NCBI RefSeq assembly: GCF_014698065.1
Contig: NZ_JACJSI010000055.1
Span: forward strand, 1-46,331
From: Nostoc flagelliforme FACHB-838
GTDB taxonomy: Bacteria > Cyanobacteriota > Cyanobacteriia > Cyanobacteriales > Nostocaceae
DNA: 46,331 bases
Reading direction: 5' to 3'
The translations under genes and the position numbers were made by a program. The notes beneath the pieces are model-generated. The model was not told where the DNA came from, did no database searches, and saw only the letters and a program-made list of their open reading frames with translations. Numbering within the stretch: the stretch's first letter is position 1; every line of letters starts with the position of its first letter. This document shows positions 44,893 through 46,331 of this stretch, in pieces.

Positions 44893-44923
44893 TAGTTTAT
44901 TGAAAAATTGCTAATTCTCGATT

Positions 44924-44953
44924 TGTAGAGACGTGATATCTCATGTCTCTACA
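44924..44953 (+). terminator. Hairpin terminator of the giant gene
   Basis: TGTAGAGACGTGA pairs with TCATGTCTCTACA (13 bp with one G-U), loop TATC. It is followed by a T-rich tail (TTTATTTTGTTT) and starts 31 bases after the TAG. This is a good candidate for a factor-independent terminator; the GTAGAGAC stem also resembles a repeat common in cyanobacteria. Confidence 0.7.
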
Positions 44954-44996
44954 TTTATTTTGTTTGGTCATATCTCTTTCTCCAATAAACATTAGA

Positions 44997-45025
44997 CCTC
45001 TTGCAAAAGTGCTTTTTGCAAGAGG
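44997..45025. repeat. 12-bp perfect hairpin CCTCTTGCAAAA
   Basis: CCTCTTGCAAAA (44997-45008) and TTTTGCAAGAGG (45014-45025) are perfect inverted repeats with a five-base loop. It may add to termination from either direction. Confidence 0.6.
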
Positions 45026-45114
45026 GGAAGGGGAAGAACAAGAAGAGGGGGAAAGGTTAAAGGGGAAAGGTATGAAGAAAATTCCTTTACCCCTTCCCCC
45101 TTACCCTTTTCCCG
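45023..45114. repeat. Imperfect G/A-rich : C/T-rich hairpin
   Basis: A purine-rich arm (GGGGAAGGGG, GGGGGAAAGG, GGGGAAAGG) is followed by a pyrimidine-rich arm (CCTTTACCCCTTCCCCCTTA, then CCCTTTTCCC). It resembles the element at 5142-5210. Confidence 0.55.
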
Positions 45115-45317
45115 ACTTATGCAAGAAGTCTATTTTTGTTAGCCATAACCTCATTTCTCGCACCGCCTTGACATCCCACTGTGCATCTCTGGTAAAAATG
45201 ATGTAGTGACTGACCGTTTTTCAGTCCTACTATTTTGCCTATCTCCGGCAGAGATTTCTGTGGGATTTTTGATAGCATTCCCAAGTGTAAAAACTTGAAT
45301 GCTTCAAAATGTCTCAC
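45104..45317 (-). pseudogene. IS701-like transposase relic (N-terminal fragment)
   Basis: On the minus strand the first frame reads FLHLGMLSKIPQKSLPEIGKIVGLKNGQSLHHF. It then shifts frame to FTRDAQWDVKAVREMRLWLTKI. Joined, these match the N-terminal part of an IS701-type DDE transposase (KSLPEIAKxVGLxNxQSLHHFL...PWDVxxxRxxRL). One frameshift and the loss of everything beyond make it inactive. The longest single frame there starts with a GTG that is not a true start. The family call rests on motif memory. Confidence 0.5.
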
Positions 45318-45546
45318 ATCCTCAAATAATGAATAATAGTGTTGACAATAATTATCTAGAAAGCAACTGTGCTTACTGCCTGTCTATGTGGCGTAACCAT
45401 CCCTATTACTTGCTGTTTCTGGTTTTCTTCCTGATTATACTTTCCCCGCAGTAACAAAAGAGGGTTTATACAATAGTGCTAGTATGGGGCAACTAACTGT
45501 ATAAATTGATCCAAAAGCAGGAGTTAACAGTAGAGCTTCTATTACT

Positions 45547-45682
45547 GTTAATATCATGTTCGACTTAATACTTATGTCATTGCGAGGGTAGCGCGGCAAT
45601 CCCCAACCTTTGCGATTGCTTCATTCCACTTCGTTGCATTGGCAATGACATATTATAAGTGATTTGCCGAACATGATATAAC
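45547..45682. mobile_element. 136-bp MITE-like element
   Basis: The ends GTTAATATCATGTTCG (45547-45562) and CGAACATGATATAAC (45668-45682) are inverted repeats. Matching continues inward, with small gaps, through ACTTAT and ATGTCATTGC. The interior carries an inverted GCGGCAATCCCCAAC / CAACCTTTGCGATTGC-type sequence, a repeat type widespread in cyanobacteria. No coding capacity. It appears inserted at the end of a coding-like relic. Confidence 0.65.
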
Positions 45683-45836
45683 TCCTAAATTCATGGCACT
45701 TATCAAGAATATCAACTCTCATTGAGGCACACGAGCAAGAGGGAAGGAGTAAAGCCTGTCCAATACATTTGCAATTGTGCCCGAATTTTGGGGTGGAGAA
45801 GTTGGGCTATTGCTGGTCACTTGTGGTCAACTTAAA

Positions 45837-46073
45837 CTAAATTTGATTTACAATAGCTTTCAAACGCTTTAATCGCTGATTCTGTTCTGACCACTTTTTG
45901 CAAGCATCTTCAACAATTTTTATCTCTGAGGGCGATAAAAACTCATCCCCTTGCCCAGATGCGATAATTTTAGCTGCTATAACTGCCTCTTCATACTCCA
46001 CACCGTACTTAACCAGTTCTGTGCAAAATATTTTTTCTCTTTCTTCTATTGATGTAAAGTAATTACTTGGCAT
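45837..46073 (-). CDS. Small hypothetical protein
   Basis: A 78-residue, mostly helical, charged protein: MPSNYFTSIEEREKIFCTELVKYGVEYEEAVIAAKIIASG, then DEFLSPSEIKIVEDACKKW, then a basic tail (NQRLKRLKAIVNQI). It has no signal peptide or membrane segment, and I do not recognise a family. The composition and amphipathic spacing look like a real gene. No clear ribosome-binding site precedes the ATG at 46073. It is flanked by a MITE-like element and an insertion sequence, and could be an accessory or toxin-antitoxin-type gene, but nothing shows that. Confidence 0.55.
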   Translation of the reverse strand: MPSNYFTSIEEREKIFCTELVKYGVEYEEAVIAAKIIASGQGDEFLSPSEIKIVEDACKKWSEQNQRLKRLKAIVNQI

Positions 46074-46303
46074 TGTTCAATAAATAATATAAGTCTTATT
46101 TTGAAATCAGATCAACTAAAACAAGTTTCCATTTCAAATCCTACGAATTTTATAAATTTATAAGTTCTGCCTAGAGATACTTGAAAAGAAATAGTTAATT
46201 TGTATCTAGAGTACTAAGAGGATGTTTTAAAAGTAGGGTAATGTTGTAAGAAAGCTCACAAAGCTTATGCTGAGATTTGTAGAAACCAGCACCTTGTGAG
46301 CAA

Positions 46304-46331
46304 ATGACTAAAGCATACCGTAGCAATTTGA
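46304..46331 (+). mobile_element. Start of an IS5-like transposase gene, cut by the window edge
   Basis: ATG at 46304 opens MTKAYRSNL before the sequence ends. This matches the usual first residues of IS5-type transposases with a DUF4096 N-terminus (MTKAYxSxLTDxQW). The element's left end probably lies around 46215-46230 (GAGGATGTTTTAAAAG). Only nine codons are visible, so the family call is tentative. Confidence 0.5.

Larger units (their letters stand above)
42500..44880 (+). repeat. C-terminal ~116-residue repeats with GxGxD motifs
   Basis: The units contain MGSGSDxxxIES, STGAGNDTVNVE, KLGAGDDTINVGD, TLIVSGGxGxxTLxIDDSGD and NTAILNDTLxxGxGMNGEINY. The IEST-type motif is at about nt 43730, 44077, 44425 and 44770, a spacing of about 348 nt. 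Earlier, more diverged units extend back to about 42500. The acidic GxGxD motifs could bind calcium. The last unit is cut short, and the protein ends LSLLLARLIVDKKRKN. Confidence 0.75.
44893..45836. other. Intergenic region after the giant gene: hairpins, relics, MITE
   Basis: No intact gene is seen. Contents in order: terminator hairpin (44924-44953), a second hairpin (44997-45025), a G/A:C/T hairpin (about 45023-45114), an IS701-like transposase relic (45104-45317, minus strand), and a plus-strand coding-like relic. The relic (about 45397-45550) reads SLLLAVSGFLPDYTFPAV, meets TAA at 45502, and continues DPKAGVNSRASITVNI up to the MITE-like element at 45547-45682. The last 150 bases show nothing I can interpret. 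Confidence 0.5.

Noticed and set aside
44860..44892. Frameshift at the A-run near the end of the giant gene
   Set aside because: Adding or removing one A in the seven-A run extends the protein by only a few codons before another stop, so a slip there does not restore a longer C-terminus.
1..46331. tRNA, rRNA or riboswitch genes
   Set aside because: None was recognised by eye in the intergenic regions on either strand.

Overview
The window looks like chromosome (or large-plasmid) DNA from a filamentous, probably nostocalean, cyanobacterium. The reasons are the frequent HIP1 octamer GCGATCGC, a recognisable NblA (phycobilisome-degradation adaptor), several small palindromic intergenic repeats of the kind common in Nostoc-like genomes, and decayed insertion sequences of types frequent there. 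Taxon assignment is inference; no rRNA or tRNA is present.

Layout. (1) 1-5.0 kb, mostly minus strand, housekeeping-like genes: a truncated DUF6920/DUF6544 gene, a stand-alone cyclic-nucleotide-binding protein, a SulP anion transporter with a STAS domain, and a two-gene unit of a small membrane protein plus an SGNH/GDSL hydrolase. (2) 5.0-9.5 kb, gene-poor: a plus-strand RMD1/DUF155 protein, nblA, a small hypothetical gene, and between them relics (an ORF with an in-frame stop, an IS630-type transposase in pieces) and three copies of a small inverted-repeat element. (3) 9,562-44,892: one uninterrupted reading frame of 11,776 codons, about 76% of the window. (4) 44.9-46.3 kb: strong hairpins, an IS701-like transposase relic, a 136-bp MITE-like element, a small hypothetical gene, and at the right edge the first nine codons of an IS5-like transposase.

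The giant protein is the main interest. It starts with a DUF4347 domain and has no evident signal peptide. It continues with about nine ~111-residue repeats, then a composite module, about nine ~121-residue repeats, and a second, enlarged copy of the composite module. A ~1,700-residue mostly non-repetitive block with an EF-hand-like loop follows, then an RTX-like calcium-binding stretch and a very long beta-solenoid-like region interrupted by Tyr/Trp/Asn-rich islands. It ends in ~116-residue repeats carrying GxGxD motifs. This architecture fits a secreted giant surface or adhesin-type protein, probably type I-secreted. No secretion genes are present in the window, the C-terminus stops in the middle of a repeat, and its function cannot be read from sequence.

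Little links the genes functionally. The membrane protein/SGNH pair is the only convincing operon. NblA points to phycobilisomes and nutrient-stress regulation. The flanks of the giant gene are littered with transposase debris, which suggests an accessory, rearranging locus. All repeat counts and boundaries were made by eye and are approximate.
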